A stretch of 64,000 nucleotides of DNA from JADLHS01 sp039806955 (GCA_039806955.1 JBDHQI010000005.1:111174-175173); one strand, 5' to 3'. Positions 53,455 through 63,285 are shown, numbered from the stretch's first letter. Notes: generated by a model not told the origin, from the sequence alone. Numbers and translations: made by a program.

Positions 53455-54933
53455 ATGGCTCCGACTCCGACCGCCGCACCGACCCGTCAATCCAACGCTC
53501 CCGCGCTTCATGGTCCGTTTGCCATCATGACCTCACTGTTTTTTCTGTGGGGGTTCATGACGGTGTTCAATGACATCCTGATCCCGCGTTTCAAGGAGGC
53601 GTTCACGCTCAATTACTTTCAGGCGATGCTGGTGCAACTGGCGTTTTTTGGCGCTTACTTTGTGGGGGCGTTAATCTATTTCGTTATTTCAGTAACCAAG
53701 GGCGATCCCATCGCGCGCATTGGCTATAAAAACGGTGTGGTGATGGGATTGCTGATTTCGGCGTTGGGCAGTGCCATGTTCTGGCCGGCGGCAGGCGCGG
53801 CGTCGTACCCCATGTTTCTGACCGCGCTGTTTGTGGTGGGACTGGGTTTTGCCATGCTGCAAATTGCCGCCAATCCGTATGTCACCATTCTTGGGCCGGA
53901 AAGCACGGCGTCCAGCCGGCTGAATCTGGCGCAGGGCTTCAACTCCATCGGCACCACCATCGGTCCGATCATCGGCGGCTGGCTGATTTTCCAGTATTTC
54001 GCCTCGAGCGGCGCGCACGGCGCGGATTCCGTCAAGGTGCCCTACATGGTATTTTGCGGCATCTTTCTGCTCCTGGCGGTGATTTTCTACTTTGTGCGTC
54101 TGCCGCACGTGGGCGAAGGGCGCATCGAGCCGGGGGCGGGCGCGTTGAAGTTTCCGCACGTGGTTTTGGGCGTGATTGCCATCTTCATGTATGTGGGCGG
54201 AGAAGTTTCCGTGGGCAGCGTCATCATCAATTTTCTGGGGCAGGCGGATATCGGCAATCTGCCGGAATTGGAGGCGAGCAAGTATGTGTCCATTTACTGG
54301 GGGGGATTGATGATTGGACGGTTCATGGGGGCGGTGGAATTAAGCGAGATGCGCCGCGCCCGCAAGCAGGTGGCGCTCATCGTCATTCCGCTCGCGGCCT
54401 ACGTCTTTTTGTGGATAGCCAAAAGCGCGCCCCTGGCGGCCATTCACGGGGAGGCGGACAAGCCGGTGCTGGCGCTGTGGTGGGAGCAGATCTCCGCAAA
54501 CTGGCCGGTGTTCCGCATGTACCTGCCGTTTGTGGCCTTGTGCTGGTTGTTGTTTCAATTCGGTCGCTCGCAAACGGCGCGCACGCTGGTGATTTTCTGC
54601 GCGACGGTAGTGGTGTTGCTGGTGATTGCGATTCTCACCAAAGGCACCATCGCCATGTGGTGCGTGGTGGCAATCGGACTGTTCACTTCCATCGGTTGGT
54701 CGAACACGTTTTCCCTGGCCTTGGAAGGCACGGGGATTTACAAGAGCCAGGTTTCCTCCCTGTTGGTCATGGCCATTCTGGGCGGCGCAATACTGCCGCC
54801 GCTGCAGGGCTGGGTGGCGGACGTGACCCATAATCTGCAAGTGTCCTTCTTCGTGCCGTTGGTGGCGTATGCCTATGTGGCCTTCTACGGTTTGCAGGGG
54901 CACAAAATTGGCCGCAAAGAACTGACCGCCTGA
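53455..54933 (+). CDS. FucP-like sugar:H+ symporter (MFS)
   Basis: The 492-residue protein has 12 membrane segments and the FucP/GluP pattern. It starts FAIMTSLFFLWGFMTVFNDI LIPRFK without a signal. LQIAANPYVTILGPESTASS, then RLNLAQGFNSIGTTIGPIIG are the most diagnostic (the AANPY and NSIGT stretches). Substrate could be fucose, glucose, galactose or mannose. It stands ahead of the GH125 and GH76 genes with a gap of 9 bases to GH125, so it may take up sugar released by them, probably mannose. Confidence 0.88.
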   Translation: MAPTPTAAPTRQSNAPALHGPFAIMTSLFFLWGFMTVFNDILIPRFKEAFTLNYFQAMLVQLAFFGAYFVGALIYFVISVTKGDPIARIGYKNGVVMGLLISALGSAMFWPAAGAASYPMFLTALFVVGLGFAMLQIAANPYVTILGPESTASSRLNLAQGFNSIGTTIGPIIGGWLIFQYFASSGAHGADSVKVPYMVFCGIFLLLAVIFYFVRLPHVGEGRIEPGAGALKFPHVVLGVIAIFMYVGGEVSVGSVIINFLGQADIGNLPELEASKYVSIYWGGLMIGRFMGAVELSEMRRARKQVALIVIPLAAYVFLWIAKSAPLAAIHGEADKPVLALWWEQISANWPVFRMYLPFVALCWLLFQFGRSQTARTLVIFCATVVVLLVIAILTKGTIAMWCVVAIGLFTSIGWSNTFSLALEGTGIYKSQVSSLLVMAILGGAILPPLQGWVADVTHNLQVSFFVPLVAYAYVAFYGLQGHKIGRKELTA

Positions 54934-54942
54934 ATCCGTTTT

Positions 54943-56361
54943 ATGAACCGCCGCGAATTTCTTCAGAACACCGTTTTGACTGCAGCGGCGTTGACGTTGT
55001 TGCCGTCGCGCAGTCTGGCCGCCCCAACCGATTTTCCAATGGTGCGCACCCCGCTCGAAAAGCGCCGCTTTAAGAGCGTGGCCGTCGAACGCGCCATCAC
55101 CCAGGTCAAGGCTTCCATTGGCAATAAGGAGCTGGCGTGGATGTTTGAGAATTGTTTCCCGAACACACTGGATACCACGGTGGATTTCGGGACTTGGAAC
55201 GGACGCCCCGATACTTATGTCATCACCGGCGATATTGACGCCATGTGGCTGCGCGACAGCTCGGCGCAGGTCTATCCGTATCTGGATTTGATGCGGGACG
55301 ACGCCCCGCTGCAGCAACTCATCGCCGGTGTCATCAACCGGCAAACGCGATGCATCCTCAAAGACCCGTATGCCAACGCCTTTTACAAGGACGACCAGAA
55401 GCGCGGGGAATGGCAGCACGACATGACCGAGATGAAACCCGGCGTGCATGAACGCAAATGGGAGATTGATTCGCTGTGCTATCCGATCCGGCTCGCCCAC
55501 CGTTATTGGCAGCTTTCCGGTGATCCCGCTCCGTTTGACCAGGCCTGGCATGACGCCATCCGGTTGACGCTGCAAACCTTCCGCGAGCAGCAGCGTAAAT
55601 CGAATCGCGGGCCGTACCATTTTTTACGCCGCACCGAATGGGCCACCGACACTTTGCCGGGGCGCGGGTATGGCAATCCCGCCAAACCCGTGGGCCTGAT
55701 CTATTCCATGTTCCGTCCGAGCGACGACGCCACCCTTTTCCCGTTTCTGGTGCCGTCCAATTTTTTCGCCGTCGTGAGTTTGCGTCAGGCGGCTGAAATG
55801 GTGGAGCGTTTGCGGGCGGATGCCCGGCTCGCGGGGCAATTGCGCGCGCTGGCTGCGGAAGTGGAAACCGCGCTGAAGCGTTACGCCATCGTGCGCCACC
55901 CCCGGGGCGGCAAGGTGTACGCGTTCGAAGTGGATGCCTACGGCAATTATTATTGCACGGACGATGGCAACATTCCGAACTTGTTGTCGCTGCCCTATCT
56001 CGGCGCCGTCAAACCGGGAGACAAGACGTATCTGAACACGCGCAAGCTGCTGCTTTCCACGGACAATCCCTACTGGTGCGTCGGCACAGCCGCCACCGGC
56101 CTGGGCGGTCCACACGTGGGCGTGGACATGATCTGGCCCTTGGGAGTCATCATTCAGGCCCTCACCGCCACCAAGGATGCGGAAATCAAACAGTGCCTGG
56201 TGACCTTGCAGAAAACTCACGCGAACACCGGCTTCATGCACGAAGCTTTCAACAAGGACGATCCGAATAAATTCACCCGCGCCTGGTTTGCCTGGGCCAA
56301 TACCATCTTCGGCGAGCTGATCTGGAAAACCTTCCACGAACGCCGGCACCTGCTCGATTGA
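54943..56361 (+). CDS. GH125-family exo-alpha-1,6-mannosidase, Tat-type signal
   Basis: GH125 enzymes remove alpha-1,6-linked mannose from the non-reducing ends of glycans. The 472 residues begin with MNRREFLQNTVLTAAALTLL, a twin-arginine-like signal. The central motif TGDIDAMWLRDSSAQVYPYL (residues 95-114) is diagnostic for the family. WQHDMTEMKPGVHERKWEID and GLIYSMFRPSDDATLFPFLV continue the (alpha/alpha)6 fold, and HEAFNKDDPNKFTRAWFAWA closes it. It is 9 bases after the sugar symporter and 24 bases ahead of GH76, probably one operon. Confidence 0.92.
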   Translation: MNRREFLQNTVLTAAALTLLPSRSLAAPTDFPMVRTPLEKRRFKSVAVERAITQVKASIGNKELAWMFENCFPNTLDTTVDFGTWNGRPDTYVITGDIDAMWLRDSSAQVYPYLDLMRDDAPLQQLIAGVINRQTRCILKDPYANAFYKDDQKRGEWQHDMTEMKPGVHERKWEIDSLCYPIRLAHRYWQLSGDPAPFDQAWHDAIRLTLQTFREQQRKSNRGPYHFLRRTEWATDTLPGRGYGNPAKPVGLIYSMFRPSDDATLFPFLVPSNFFAVVSLRQAAEMVERLRADARLAGQLRALAAEVETALKRYAIVRHPRGGKVYAFEVDAYGNYYCTDDGNIPNLLSLPYLGAVKPGDKTYLNTRKLLLSTDNPYWCVGTAATGLGGPHVGVDMIWPLGVIIQALTATKDAEIKQCLVTLQKTHANTGFMHEAFNKDDPNKFTRAWFAWANTIFGELIWKTFHERRHLLD

Positions 56362-56385
56362 GCGCGGACTTCCGTCGGCCCCCGA

Positions 56386-57924
56386 ATGATTGCGCGCGCC
56401 CATCGTCACCACCTCCGGGGACGGGCTGTGGTCTGGGCGCAGGCCGGTCTGGTGTGCGCGCTGGTGTGCGCGCCGACGGTGAACCGCGCGCGCGCGGATG
56501 CGGCGACTGATTACTACGCGCAAAGTCTGGCGGCAACGCGGGTGCTGCAACACTGGTATAACGCACAAGGTTTGTGGGACACAACCGGTTGGTGGAACGC
56601 CGCCAATTGTTTGGAAGCCGTTGAACGCATGATCGAGCTTAACAACGGCACCGAATATCTGGATGTTTTGCGCACGACCTTTGCCCGCAATCGCACCGCG
56701 GATTTCCTCAATGAGTTCTACGACGACGAAGGCTGGTGGGCGCTGGCCTGGGTGCGCGCGTACGATTTGACCGGCGAACGCCACTACCTGCGCGCGGCGC
56801 AAACCATCTTCACAGACATGATCTCCGGTTGGGACGATCACTGCGGCGGCGGAGTTTGGTGGAAGAAGGATCGCCAGTACAAAAACGCCATCCCCAACGA
56901 GTTGTTGCTGCTGCTGGCAACTCGTTTGCATCAACGCACTCCGGGCGACCGTGGTCCGGGCAGCTGCCTGGACTGGGCACAGCGCGAGTGGGAATGGTTC
57001 AAGGCGTCGGGCATGATCAATGCCGAGCAACTCGTGAACGACGGCCTGGATGCGGACTGCCGGAATAATCGCCAGACCACCTGGACCTACAATCAGGGCG
57101 TCATTGTGGGCGGACTGGTGGAGCTGTACCGAAGCACCGGGCGCGCGGATTATCTGACGCAAGCAATCGCGATTGGCGATGCAGCGACGACGCAATTGGT
57201 GAACGCCGCGGGCATTCTGCGCGAGCCGAATGAGAGGCGCGGCTTGCGCGGCGGCGACGGCCCGCAATTCAAGGGCATATTCATCCGGCATCTGGCGGAG
57301 TTGTATGAAGTCACCGGCTTCGTGCGGTACCGCGAATTTATGGAGCGCAACGCCAAATCCGTGTGGGAAAACAACCGTGACGCCCGCGGGCGCTTTGGCG
57401 GGCGTTGGGCCGGACCGGTGGACTCGGTGGATGCGGCGCGGCACAGCTCCGCCCTGCGCGTCATTTGCGCGCTGGCCGAGCCGCGGCTGGCGTCCGACAC
57501 GAGGCCGGTATTGCAGCGTTTCAAGACGCCGGAGCAGGCACACGAGGTGGGGCGGCCGCGCGGCGAAACGCAATGGATTGCCGAGCTGGTGATGGATGAA
57601 AACTCCGGTTACATCGTGAAAGCGGCAGGGATGCAGCCGTTGCCACCCGGAACGTATGCAGCGGACTTTGAATTGAAGCTGGATTATCCGGCTGGCTTGC
57701 CGGCGGTCCTCGCGCGGATTTCCATCTGGGATGCCAACACCGGACGGGAACTGACCGGACGCGAATTATCCAGTGAACACTTTCCCAATGCGCTCTATCA
57801 GATCTTCACGTTGCACTTCCAGGTGCTTGCGGGACAGGAGGTTGAAGCGCGCACCTTTTGGTATCGGATTCCGGGTGCGCCGGGCCTGATCCATCGCAAT
57901 ATTTCCCTCCGGTCGGTGAATTAA
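56386..57924 (+). CDS. GH76-family alpha-1,6-mannanase, secreted
   Basis: GH76 enzymes hydrolyse the alpha-1,6-mannan backbone, as in fungal cell-wall mannan. The 512 residues include a signal-like N-terminus (GRAVVWAQAGLVCALVCAP). The adjacent catalytic Asp pair is visible at D113-D114 in NEFYDDEGWWALAWVRAYD. Other family segments are GGVWWKKDRQYKNAIPNELL and TWTYNQGVIVGGLVELYR. The C-terminal region (about residues 400-512) is an extra beta-rich module (YIVKAAGMQPLPPGTYAADF) that may be carbohydrate binding. It follows GH125 directly. Confidence 0.9.
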   Translation: MIARAHRHHLRGRAVVWAQAGLVCALVCAPTVNRARADAATDYYAQSLAATRVLQHWYNAQGLWDTTGWWNAANCLEAVERMIELNNGTEYLDVLRTTFARNRTADFLNEFYDDEGWWALAWVRAYDLTGERHYLRAAQTIFTDMISGWDDHCGGGVWWKKDRQYKNAIPNELLLLLATRLHQRTPGDRGPGSCLDWAQREWEWFKASGMINAEQLVNDGLDADCRNNRQTTWTYNQGVIVGGLVELYRSTGRADYLTQAIAIGDAATTQLVNAAGILREPNERRGLRGGDGPQFKGIFIRHLAELYEVTGFVRYREFMERNAKSVWENNRDARGRFGGRWAGPVDSVDAARHSSALRVICALAEPRLASDTRPVLQRFKTPEQAHEVGRPRGETQWIAELVMDENSGYIVKAAGMQPLPPGTYAADFELKLDYPAGLPAVLARISIWDANTGRELTGRELSSEHFPNALYQIFTLHFQVLAGQEVEARTFWYRIPGAPGLIHRNISLRSVN

Positions 57925-58050
57925 GTCACGGCCGGATCTCCCGTTTTTCCGCGCCGGCAGCCGGAAGTAGTTGGTCATCCGGCAGGGTTGACGCGGAGGA
58001 CAACGCCTTCTAGGGTGGGCGGAGTTGGCAGACCACTTATCTCTGAAATT

Positions 58051-59316
58051 ATGAAAAAACTACTCGTCGGGGCCGTGTCCCTCGCGCTGTTGCTCCCGGG
58101 GTTGCGGGCCGGTGAACTGGGCGACCCGGCCGCACCCTTGAAAATTTCCGAATGGATCAAGGGCGGACCCGTGGACTTGGCAGCGGTCAAAGACAAGCAG
58201 GTTGTGGTGGTGGAATTTTGGGCGACGTGGTGTCCGCCGTGTCGTACCAGCATTCCGCACCTCACCGAGATGCAGAAGAAGTTCAAGGACGTGATCTTCG
58301 TCGGCGTGTCCGACGAGAAACCGGACGTCGTGAAGAAGTTCGTCAAGCAGATGGGTGACAAAATGGATTACGTGGTGGCGATTGACGACGATGATCAGAC
58401 CAGCAAAGGCTACATGGCTGCTTTTGACATCGGTGGCATCCCTCACGCCTTCGTCGTTGGCAAGGACGGGCGCATTCTCTGGCAAGGTCATCCCATGGCC
58501 GGCTTGGAGGAGGTTCTGGATGAGATCGTCACCGGCAAGTACGATCTGGCGGCGGCGCAGGCCGCAGCCAGACGCGCGGCGGAATCGGAAGCCAAACGGG
58601 AAGCCGCCCAGGCGAAGTTGCAGGAGCTGGCGCAGCTGATTAAATCGGGCAACGACGACGCCAGAGCCAGGGAGCTCGAAGCGGAATTGGCGCGGCTGGA
58701 CGAAGAAGCGGGTGGATTGATGGGGGGTGAAAAATTTGACCCTGCCGACTTCCGCAAACGCGTTCTGTTCAGCGGCAAGGCGCAGGAATATCAAAAGGCG
58801 CTGGCGGAGGGGGCGAGTGCGGAGAAGCTGGCGGCGTTGGAAAAGGAATTAACCAATGACGCGCCGAAGGCTTTTGATTTGGAGCAGTTCAAACAAGCGA
58901 TCGCCCGACAGGCCGAGATGCAAAAAGCTTCGCCCGTTCTCGAAGCTTATTTCAAAGCCGTCAGCGAGGGCGGCGAATCCGCCAAGGTTCCTGACCTGGC
59001 CAAGAAGGTTGAAGCGTTGCAATTAAAAAATCCGGAATTATTGAATCAGATTGCCTGGACGATTCTGACTGAGGAGGAAGTCAAACATCGGGATTTGGAA
59101 CTGGCCACCCGCCTGGCCAAAGCCGGCGTGGACGCTTCCGGAGGTCGTGATCCCAGCATCCTGGATACTTATGCCCGCGCCTTGTTTGATTCGGGCAAAG
59201 TCACTGAAGCGGTTGAGCAGCAAAAGAAGGCGATCGGTCTGGCCGACGACGAAGAGTTGCAGAACGAACTGAAGGCCACCCTCAAGAAATACCAGGACAG
59301 CCTCGCCGCCAAATAA
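58051..59316 (+). CDS. Exported thioredoxin-fold protein with long helical extension
   Basis: The 421-residue product has a signal peptide (MKKLLVGAVSLALLLPGLRA) and then a TlpA/thioredoxin-like domain. The active site is WCPPC (C61 and C64) in VVVVEFWATWCPPCRTSI; FVGVSDEKPDVVKKFV and IGGIPHAFVVGKDGRILWQG follow. Residues from about 180 on are a long, highly charged, alanine/glutamate-rich helical region (RRAAESEAKREAAQAKLQEL) ending in TPR-like repeats (NQIAWTILTEEEVKHRDLEL). That extension has no family I recognise. The protein is expected to act in disulfide or redox exchange in the periplasm. Confidence 0.78.
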   Translation: MKKLLVGAVSLALLLPGLRAGELGDPAAPLKISEWIKGGPVDLAAVKDKQVVVVEFWATWCPPCRTSIPHLTEMQKKFKDVIFVGVSDEKPDVVKKFVKQMGDKMDYVVAIDDDDQTSKGYMAAFDIGGIPHAFVVGKDGRILWQGHPMAGLEEVLDEIVTGKYDLAAAQAAARRAAESEAKREAAQAKLQELAQLIKSGNDDARARELEAELARLDEEAGGLMGGEKFDPADFRKRVLFSGKAQEYQKALAEGASAEKLAALEKELTNDAPKAFDLEQFKQAIARQAEMQKASPVLEAYFKAVSEGGESAKVPDLAKKVEALQLKNPELLNQIAWTILTEEEVKHRDLELATRLAKAGVDASGGRDPSILDTYARALFDSGKVTEAVEQQKKAIGLADDEELQNELKATLKKYQDSLAAK

Positions 59317-59390
59317 GTTGCGGGCGGCGCCGCGGTCCCGGTCCGGGTCGGTGGTTGACGCCGACGATTCCCCGGCGTTAGGTTGCGCGC

Positions 59391-61187
59391 ATGCGGAAAC
59401 TCCTGTGGCTGCTGTTTTTCGGAACGGGCTCCCTCCCTTTCGCTGCGGCGCAATCGGTGGCTGACGCGGACGCTTTTGTGCGGCAGGCGGAGGCGGAGCT
59501 GGCGGCGCACTCCGTGCTGGCAAGCCGCGCCGACTGGGTGAATCTCACCTACATCACCGAAGACACGGACGCGCTGGCGGCGGAATTCAACGCGCGCGGG
59601 ACCGAGTTGAGCATGCGCCTGGCCAAGGCGGCGGCAAAATTCGCCCACGTGGAGGGATTGTCCTTTGACGTGCGGCGCAAATTGAAGTTCCTCAAACAAA
59701 GCATCGTGTTGCCCGCCCCGGAGCAGCCCGGCGCCGCCGCGGAATTGAGCGGCCTCGCCACACGCATGCAATCCAGCTACGGCACAGGCAAGGGCACGAT
59801 CCGCGGCGAACCCATCAACGGTCCGGACCTTGAGGCGGCCATGAGTACGGTGCGGGATCCGGCCTTGCTCAAGGAGATGTGGACCAGTTGGCATGACAAC
59901 GTGGGGACGCCGATGCGCAGAGATTATGCGCGGCTCGTGGCGTTGGCCAACGCCGGCGCGCGCGAACTGGGCTACGCGGACGTCGGTTTGATGTGGCGCT
60001 CCGGTTACGACATGCCGCCGGACGAATTCGCGCGCGAGCTGGATCGGCTGTGGTTGCAGGTCAAACCGCTCTACGACCAGTTGCACTGTTACGTCCGCGC
60101 CAGATTGCATGAGCATTACGGCGCCGCGGTGCAGCCGGCAACCGGTCCGATCCGCGCGGATCTGCTGGGAAACCTGTGGGCACAGGATTGGGCCGGCATC
60201 TATCCGCTGGTTGCCCCCGCCGGGGTGGGCGACGTGGGGTATGATCTTACGAGCCTGCTGACCGCCCGCAAGTTCACCCCGGTCCAGATGGTCAAAACCG
60301 GCGAGGCCTTCTACACCTCGCTGGGGTTTCCGCCGTTGCCCGAAACGTTTTGGCGGCGCTCCCTCTTCGTCAAACCCGCCGACCGCGAAGTGGTGTGTCA
60401 TGCGTCGGCATGGGACGTGGACAATTTGAACGATCTCCGCATCAAAATGTGCATCAAGATCAACGGCGATGATTTCCGGGTTATTCACCACGAGTTGGGG
60501 CATAACTATTATCAACGCGCCTACAACCAGCAGCCGTTCCTGTTTCTCAACGGCGCGAACGACGGTTTCCATGAAGCCATTGGTGATTTCATCGCGCTCT
60601 CCCTCACGCCGGAATACCTGGTGCAAATCGGGTTGCTGGATGCGGACCGGGTGCCGGGGGCGGACAAGGACATTGGGCTGCTGCTGCGGCAGGCGCTCGA
60701 CAAGGTGGCGTTTCTGCCGTTCGGCTTGCTCATTGATAAATGGCGTTGGGGCGTTTTCGACGGCACCACCCAACCCGAGAATTACGAGCGCGACTGGAAC
60801 GCCTTGCGATTGCAGTATCAAGGCATTGTGCCGCCGGTCGCCCGCCCTGCGACGGCGTTTGATCCGGGCGCGAAATACCATATCCCCGCCAACACGCCGT
60901 ATGCGCGCTATTTCATCGCGTGCATTTTGCAGTTTCAATTGTATCAATCCGCCGCGCGCCAAATCGGCTGGACCGGCCCGCTGCATCGCTGTTCGTTTTA
61001 CGGGCATAAGGAAGTCGGCGAGCGCCTGAATCGCATGTTGGCTTTGGGTGCATCCCAACCCTGGCCCGATGCGCTGGAAATGTTCACCGGCACCCGCCAG
61101 TTGGATGCTTCGGCGCTCATCACCTATTTCCAACCGTTGCTGGATTGGTTGCAAACGCAAAACCAAGGCCGACCCCGTGGCTGGTGA
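59391..61187 (+). CDS. Peptidyl-dipeptidase A (M2 family), secreted
   Basis: M2 peptidases (angiotensin-converting-enzyme homologues) release C-terminal dipeptides. The 598-residue enzyme has a signal (LLWLLFFGTGSLPFAAAQS). The zinc site is HHELGHNYYQRAY at about residues 365-377; the third ligand Glu is in NDGFHEAIGDFIALSLTPEY about 30 residues later. The N-terminal half matches M2 (VGTPMRRDYARLVALANAGA, VGLMWRSGYDMPPDEFAREL). The C-terminus PWPDALEMFTGTRQLDASAL is also typical. The gene stands alone, followed by a gene-poor zone and an IS110 element. Confidence 0.9.
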   Translation: MRKLLWLLFFGTGSLPFAAAQSVADADAFVRQAEAELAAHSVLASRADWVNLTYITEDTDALAAEFNARGTELSMRLAKAAAKFAHVEGLSFDVRRKLKFLKQSIVLPAPEQPGAAAELSGLATRMQSSYGTGKGTIRGEPINGPDLEAAMSTVRDPALLKEMWTSWHDNVGTPMRRDYARLVALANAGARELGYADVGLMWRSGYDMPPDEFARELDRLWLQVKPLYDQLHCYVRARLHEHYGAAVQPATGPIRADLLGNLWAQDWAGIYPLVAPAGVGDVGYDLTSLLTARKFTPVQMVKTGEAFYTSLGFPPLPETFWRRSLFVKPADREVVCHASAWDVDNLNDLRIKMCIKINGDDFRVIHHELGHNYYQRAYNQQPFLFLNGANDGFHEAIGDFIALSLTPEYLVQIGLLDADRVPGADKDIGLLLRQALDKVAFLPFGLLIDKWRWGVFDGTTQPENYERDWNALRLQYQGIVPPVARPATAFDPGAKYHIPANTPYARYFIACILQFQLYQSAARQIGWTGPLHRCSFYGHKEVGERLNRMLALGASQPWPDALEMFTGTRQLDASALITYFQPLLDWLQTQNQGRPRGW

Positions 61188-62011
61188 AGGGGTTTGGGTT
61201 CGCGGTCAAACTTGCCAACGCGGATGCGTTTGTTGAACTAAACCGCTTCGCGGAAAGTTTGCGTCCGAAGCGCTCGGGAATTATCGGGGGCGATGAAAAT
61301 GTTTAATCGAGCGAGTGAAGTCCGAGCCAATGGGTATGGGCAGATACATTTTGCGGTTTCGGATTGATGGCTCAGGTCGTGTATGGACGAGGTTTGTCGA
61401 TGCGGAGCAAAAGGCCGAACCAAGCGCGAGGCTGTGTGAAAAGGGTTGGGCTTTGAGTGTCGCAACGGGTTTGGCGGCGGTGGTGGGAAGTTTTGCTTCG
61501 GGACAGGGCGGAAGTTTGAGTGCGGTGCTCCCAGCGGTGGGGGTGGCTGGGCGTGTGGCCGAGCGGGCAAAAGCGCAAAAAAAGTCCGGGCCGGGTCGTT
61601 GATATGGTTTGAATTTGTCAAGCGGGCAGTCGGTCTGCGTTCCGAAATTCTTTTTCATTTCTTCCGGTTTTGCTTCACCGCGGTTTTTTTGAACTCAGCG
61701 GCAGGAACACTTTTTTCCTGCGGTTGTTCAATGCTGAGATACGTGAGTCCACCCCAGCTCCTGCACGCAGGGGCTGGGAGTTATCAACAGGCCACGGTCC
61801 GACGCGGCGCGGGCCTTAGTCTAGGCATAAGGATCGGATTGGCTACCGCCTTAAACGACCATCAAGGATGGCGCCTGACCGGGTCCCTGCCGCTGGTTCA
61901 AAAAAGTTTCACGGGCGTTGTCATCGTCTTTTCTGTCTTTGGTTTTTTTGTTTCACGGTTCGCGTTCCGCGGAGTTTTCCCCTTTGGGGGAAACCCGTTA
62001 AGAAACGTAAG
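61188..62011. other. Gene-poor flank, with the noncoding end of the IS110 element
   Basis: No convincing gene is present. An 11-bp stem with a 4-base loop lies at 61753-61778 (CCCAGCTCCTG, CACG, CAGGGGCTGGG, one G-T wobble). A smaller CCTTA/TAAGG hairpin with a 9-base loop lies at about 61814-61832. Both are downstream of the minus-strand transposase gene and could belong to the noncoding end of that IS, where IS1111-type members carry a bridge RNA; this is inference. Confidence 0.35.
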
Positions 62012-63187
62012 TCAAGGAGGTGGGGGTGGGGCGGCCAGGGCTCTGACCGGACGCGGCTGGACCATCCGGCCGATGGCCCACACGAACCCGCTCAATTCCC
62101 GGCCCAACGCCGCCGCCGCCACGGGCGATTTCTTGTGCATCACGCCGGTCAAATGCTGGTAGCGATGATGCAGCCGGCTCTGCGCCGACCACGCCGTGTC
62201 CTTGATCGCTTTGCTCAAGCCTGCCTGGCGTTTGGCCAGGTCCCGGCTGATCCGCGCCGGTTGGCGGTAGTTCCACGCCGCCTCGATCAGCGCCCGCCGT
62301 GCGATCCCGTTGCCCATCTTGGTGATGCCGCCCTGGTGGCGCTCATCGCCGGTGGAATCTTCGCTGGGCACCAGACCCAGGTAACCCATCAGTTGCCGCG
62401 CCGTGGGAAACCGATGCAGATCGCCCAGTTCGGCCGCCAGCGTCGCCGCGTTCAACAACGCCAGCCCGCGCATGGCCATCAACGCGCGCACCACCGGCTC
62501 GAAGCGCCACCGCTCCACCACGCCGGGCAGTTGCGCGTCGTACCGTTCCAACCGTTGGCCCGCCTCGCTGATCAGGTTCACCTGTTCCTGAAACACGAAC
62601 TGTTGCTCGGCGAAGGGCATTTTCACCGTGGCCAGATAGTGCAAATGTTTTTGCGTCCAGGGCTTCGTGCCGGCGTAACGGAAGTTGTGGCGCAGCAGAA
62701 AACTCTTGAGCTGCTGCCGGGCGCGGTGTTGATGCTTGGCCGTCTGCCAGCGGGCGCGCAACAGATCGCGCACCGCTTCATCCTCCGGTTCGGGCACGTG
62801 GAGGGCCGAGAGTTCCCCGGCGCGGGCCAGCCGGGCGAGGGCGTCGGCGTCGCGGCGGTTGGTTTTGACGCGCTCGCCGGGTTTGCGCGGAATCTTGGAC
62901 GGCGAGGCGATGTGGCAGGCGTAACCGTGCCGGCCCAGAAAGCGGCACAACGGATACCCATGCGGTCCGGCTTCATACCAAAACTCCAGCCGCAGTCCCG
63001 GATGGGCGGCGGCCAGTTTCTTGGCCAGGCGCAACACGTCGTCGTGCGTGCCGCCGATCAACCCGTAACGGCGCACCTCGCCGGCATCGGAGGGCGCCAG
63101 GGAAACGGCAATCGAATCGGTATGCACATCCAGGCCGACGTGGAGCGCCGGGCCGCGGCCGGTGGTGACGCTGGGTTCGATCAGCAC
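62012..63187 (-). CDS. IS110-family transposase
   Basis: IS110 transposases use a DEDD/RuvC-like active site and a bridge RNA to choose target and donor sites. The 391 residues contain the N-terminal DEDD_Tnp domain (HVGLDVHTDSIAVSLAP, ERVKTNRRDADALARLARAG, VHVPEPEDEAVRDLLRARWQ) and the C-terminal Tnp_IS116/IS110/IS902 domain. The latter reads ARQLMGYLGLVPSEDSTGDE and GGITKMGNGIARRALIEAAW. The gene ends in a proline run. The element boundaries are not determined. The right end must fall within 98 bases before the cassette gene. Confidence 0.92.
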   Translation of the reverse strand: MLIEPSVTTGRGPALHVGLDVHTDSIAVSLAPSDAGEVRRYGLIGGTHDDVLRLAKKLAAAHPGLRLEFWYEAGPHGYPLCRFLGRHGYACHIASPSKIPRKPGERVKTNRRDADALARLARAGELSALHVPEPEDEAVRDLLRARWQTAKHQHRARQQLKSFLLRHNFRYAGTKPWTQKHLHYLATVKMPFAEQQFVFQEQVNLISEAGQRLERYDAQLPGVVERWRFEPVVRALMAMRGLALLNAATLAAELGDLHRFPTARQLMGYLGLVPSEDSTGDERHQGGITKMGNGIARRALIEAAWNYRQPARISRDLAKRQAGLSKAIKDTAWSAQSRLHHRYQHLTGVMHKKSPVAAAALGRELSGFVWAIGRMVQPRPVRALAAPPPPP

Positions 63188-63285
63188 CGCGGTCGGCGGA
63201 TCGGGTGTTTCAACGCACCGGGCTTTTTGGGGCTGGACGGATTGGGGGGCACGGAGTATGTAGGTCTAGCCCACTTTGTGGACCA

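Noticed and set aside
55624..57573. A 649-codon open frame on the minus strand
   Set aside because: It lies antisense to GH125 and GH76, both of which have clear catalytic motifs. Length alone reflects base composition.
59169..61166. A 665-codon open frame on the minus strand
   Set aside because: It is antisense to the M2 peptidase, whose zinc site and signal are clear.
61315..61602. A 95-codon plus-strand frame in the gene-poor zone
   Set aside because: Low-complexity Gly/Ala/Val sequence, no ribosome-binding site and no family.
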